Assembly (NCBI RefSeq): GCF_022458865.1
Contig: NZ_JAJNMU010000004.1
Span: 310,001-374,000 of the forward strand
Length of the DNA: 64,000 bases
From: Paenibacillus periandrae
GTDB taxonomy: Bacteria; Bacillota; Bacilli; Paenibacillales; NBRC-103111
Reading direction: 5' to 3'
Positions 62,418 through 64,000 of the stretch are shown one piece after another. The notes beneath the pieces were generated by a model. That model did no database searches, had not been told where the DNA came from, and saw nothing but the letters and a program-made list of their open reading frames with translations. The position numbers and the translations under genes were made by a program. The first letter of the stretch is position 1, and each line of letters starts with the position of its first letter.

Positions 62418-62446
62418 ATACTAAGAATTCTCTTCGATAATAACAA
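62418..62446 (-). promoter_or_regulatory. Candidate promoter of the cnt-like operon
   Basis: TTGTTA (62441-62446), 17-bp spacer, TAGTAT (62418-62423) on the minus strand, about 50 bp upstream of the binding-protein ATG. The -10 match is only four of six. The Fur-like box lies just downstream, in position to block initiation. Confidence 0.5.
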
Positions 62447-62532
62447 TAGAGAAATGTCTGATTTTTTTTTGGACAAAATGAAGAGCGCAGCTAATTTCTT
62501 GATAGGCTATTTATATTCCGATATACTATTAT

Positions 62533-62545
62533 AATCATAATGATT
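62533..62545. promoter_or_regulatory. 6-1-6 palindrome before the AraC/siderophore regulator gene
   Basis: AATCATAATGATT is a perfect 13-bp palindrome in the plus-strand leader, 15 bp before the regulator ATG. It partly resembles a ferric-uptake-type box and may give metal control to the regulator too. Confidence 0.4.
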
Positions 62546-62560
62546 AAAAGGGGTCCGCTG

Positions 62561-64000
62561 ATGAATGACTATCCATTGTTAGAACCAGATGAACCATCGG
62601 CTTCCCCGTTACTTCCTTATTTGTACGTTCCTGTGAAAGTTCATATAGTAGATTCAGCACTCAATTCATCCGCCAAGTCTTTACAGCGGTCGGGCCATCG
62701 CATCGTGGCCTTTGTCCAGAGCGAAGGCAAGCTTCATCTAGAGGGCCATTCCATCCATGTCGATAAAGGAGTGTGCCTTCTGCTCGCACCAGATGCGAAA
62801 GCAGAAATTGAATTAAGCGGAAATGGTGATTATTTGGATGCGGTGTACGTCATTTCATTCGATGCCTACCGTTTGGGAGAGCAGCAACCAGCTAATGAGA
62901 TCGGATTAAAGCTGCCTTATGAGACGAAGATCGATGTGACCTCCATGTCCCGTTTTGTTGATTTGCTGGAACAAATGGCAGAGGTGGCTTCAACCGATCA
63001 AAGCCATCAAGAAGTCGAGAAGCTCAAGCAGCAAATTCGCCTGCAAGAGCTGCTTGTTATGCTTATGGACAATGTCACAGCTTCGAATTCCGCATCAGAT
63101 GCGGCACTGGCTGTAGAGCGCACCGTAGCCTATATGGCTCAGCACTACCGGGAGGAAATTACCGTTGAGCAGCTATCCAGAATGTCCGGCGTAGCCCGCT
63201 GGCAATATAGCGCTTTATTTCAGTCTTTGACAGGCAAGAAGCCTCTCGATTATTTGACAGAGCTGCGAATGAATCGGGCGAAGGAACTATTGCTGCTGAC
63301 CGACGATCCTTTGCGGGAAATTTCCCGCAGGGTCGGTTATAAGGATGAATATTATTTTGCACGCAGGTTCCGCCATACGATGGGCCTGACGCCGAAGCAA
63401 TATGCGAGGACTAGAAGCTATAATCAATCGGTAAGTGACCAGGGCGCTAATCCCTTTTCAAGAGTAGTTGCGGTTGGTTATGTACTTGGAGATTTGCTTG
63501 CTCTGGGCATCAGACCCGTTGGTGCGGATATGACCGTTATCGGCAAGAAGGTTGTTTATCGCAATGAACTGCACAACATTTCAGATATCGGCTTATTGGG
63601 GGAACCAGGCAAAATAAAGGCGCTGAACCCGGATTTAATATTGTATAGCAGCTTTCGACAGGATGAAATGGAGGATCTGTCCAAAATTGCCCCTACCGTC
63701 TCTATTGATAGAAATGAACCGACTTATTCTCGAATTATCCAAGTAGCAAAGCTATTCGGCAAGCAAAACCTCGCTCAGCAGTGGATTGAGAGCCATAAGC
63801 GGAAATCTGAGGAAATGTGGAAGCATCTTGCTGCCCATAAAGGAACAAAGGAAACGGCTGCAATTTTCGTCTTTGCGGAAGGTAGATTATTTGTGATGGG
63901 GATGAAAGGAATTGCATTGACACTCTATCACCCAATGGCGTTTGAGCCTGCTGACAAGGTGAAGAAGATGATCGAATCCGGAATTCCCTTTTATGCTGTT
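62561..64000 (+). CDS. Btr-like AraC regulator with siderophore-binding domain, 3' end cut by window
   Basis: Plus-strand gene open to the window end (480 codons visible, no stop). Layout: N-terminal cupin-like/AraC arm (about 25-110), AraC double helix-turn-helix (about 185-290, with EQLSRMSGVARWQYSALFQS and FRHTMGLTPKQYARTRS), then a periplasmic-binding-protein-like domain from about residue 300 (VVAVGYVLGDLLALGIRPVG; LLGEPGKIKALNPDLILYSS). B. subtilis Btr has the same AraC plus siderophore-binding layout and activates siderophore uptake. The ATG follows AAAAGGGG. It is divergent from the cnt-like operon, about 190 bp away, and is probably its activator. About 50 residues should remain beyond position 64000 if the protein has the usual length near 530. 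Confidence 0.8.
   Translation, partial: MNDYPLLEPDEPSASPLLPYLYVPVKVHIVDSALNSSAKSLQRSGHRIVAFVQSEGKLHLEGHSIHVDKGVCLLLAPDAKAEIELSGNGDYLDAVYVISFDAYRLGEQQPANEIGLKLPYETKIDVTSMSRFVDLLEQMAEVASTDQSHQEVEKLKQQIRLQELLVMLMDNVTASNSASDAALAVERTVAYMAQHYREEITVEQLSRMSGVARWQYSALFQSLTGKKPLDYLTELRMNRAKELLLLTDDPLREISRRVGYKDEYYFARRFRHTMGLTPKQYARTRSYNQSVSDQGANPFSRVVAVGYVLGDLLALGIRPVGADMTVIGKKVVYRNELHNISDIGLLGEPGKIKALNPDLILYSSFRQDEMEDLSKIAPTVSIDRNEPTYSRIIQVAKLFGKQNLAQQWIESHKRKSEEMWKHLAAHKGTKETAAIFVFAEGRLFVMGMKGIALTLYHPMAFEPADKVKKMIESGIPFYAV

Overview
The window looks like a chromosomal stretch of a Paenibacillus-type, spore-forming member of the Bacillota. The signs are a tripartite GerA germination receptor, two YesM/YesN two-component pairs next to CUT1 sugar ABC transporters, LplA/B/C-type lipoprotein and permease genes beside glycoside hydrolases, Gfo/Idh/MocA plus TIM-barrel isomerase pairs, AGGAGG ribosome binding sites, a cre-like box and a Fur-like box. 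I saw no rRNA, tRNA, CRISPR array, prophage or insertion sequence. Most genes are on the minus strand.

Region 1 (1-5575, minus): an operon hyuA-hyuB-frlD-frlB, running off the left edge. It joins an ATP-dependent hydantoinase/oxoprolinase pair to the two Amadori-product enzymes (fructosamine kinase and fructosamine-6-phosphate deglycase), behind a promoter with a two-copy direct repeat. Region 2 (5885-10376): a secreted 1434-residue GH-A clan hydrolase with duplicated carbohydrate-associated modules and a cre-like site. Region 3 (10449-18674): a YesM/YesN system, a sugar binding lipoprotein, two permeases and an FAD oxidoreductase, all codirectional. Region 4 (18801-26465): a gerA-type operon on the minus strand, divergent from a plus-strand D-amino-acid operon (YheO/DauR-like regulator, DSD1-like PLP enzyme, N-acyl-D-amino-acid deacylase, RidA-family protein).

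Region 5 (26503-38447, minus): a second sugar locus in the order binding protein, isomerase, dehydrogenase, two permeases, histidine kinase, response regulator, MFS carrier, second dehydrogenase, second isomerase. Two oxidoreductase/isomerase pairs flank the transport and sensing genes, which suggests oxidation-based catabolism of a sugar or glycoside. Next come a gamma-glutamyltransferase (minus) and an aldo/keto reductase (plus), the latter ending in a strong bidirectional terminator. Region 6 (41673-52755, minus): a galactoside-type locus with a membrane AraC regulator, LplA/B/C-like transporter, GH2 and GH42 enzymes, and between the two enzymes the truncated 3' end of a GH39 beta-xylosidase gene.

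Region 7 (53027-55805): an O-antigen-ligase-like membrane protein with TPR-like tail (plus) and an unlisted 52-residue membrane protein (minus). Region 8 (55947-64000): a transport operon in the order binding protein, permease, permease, ATPase, ATPase, MFS exporter, the same order as staphylococcal cntABCDF-E for opine metallophores. It has a Fur-like box over its promoter and a divergent Btr-like AraC regulator with a siderophore-binding-type domain, cut by the right edge. No opine biosynthesis genes (cntKLM) are in the window.
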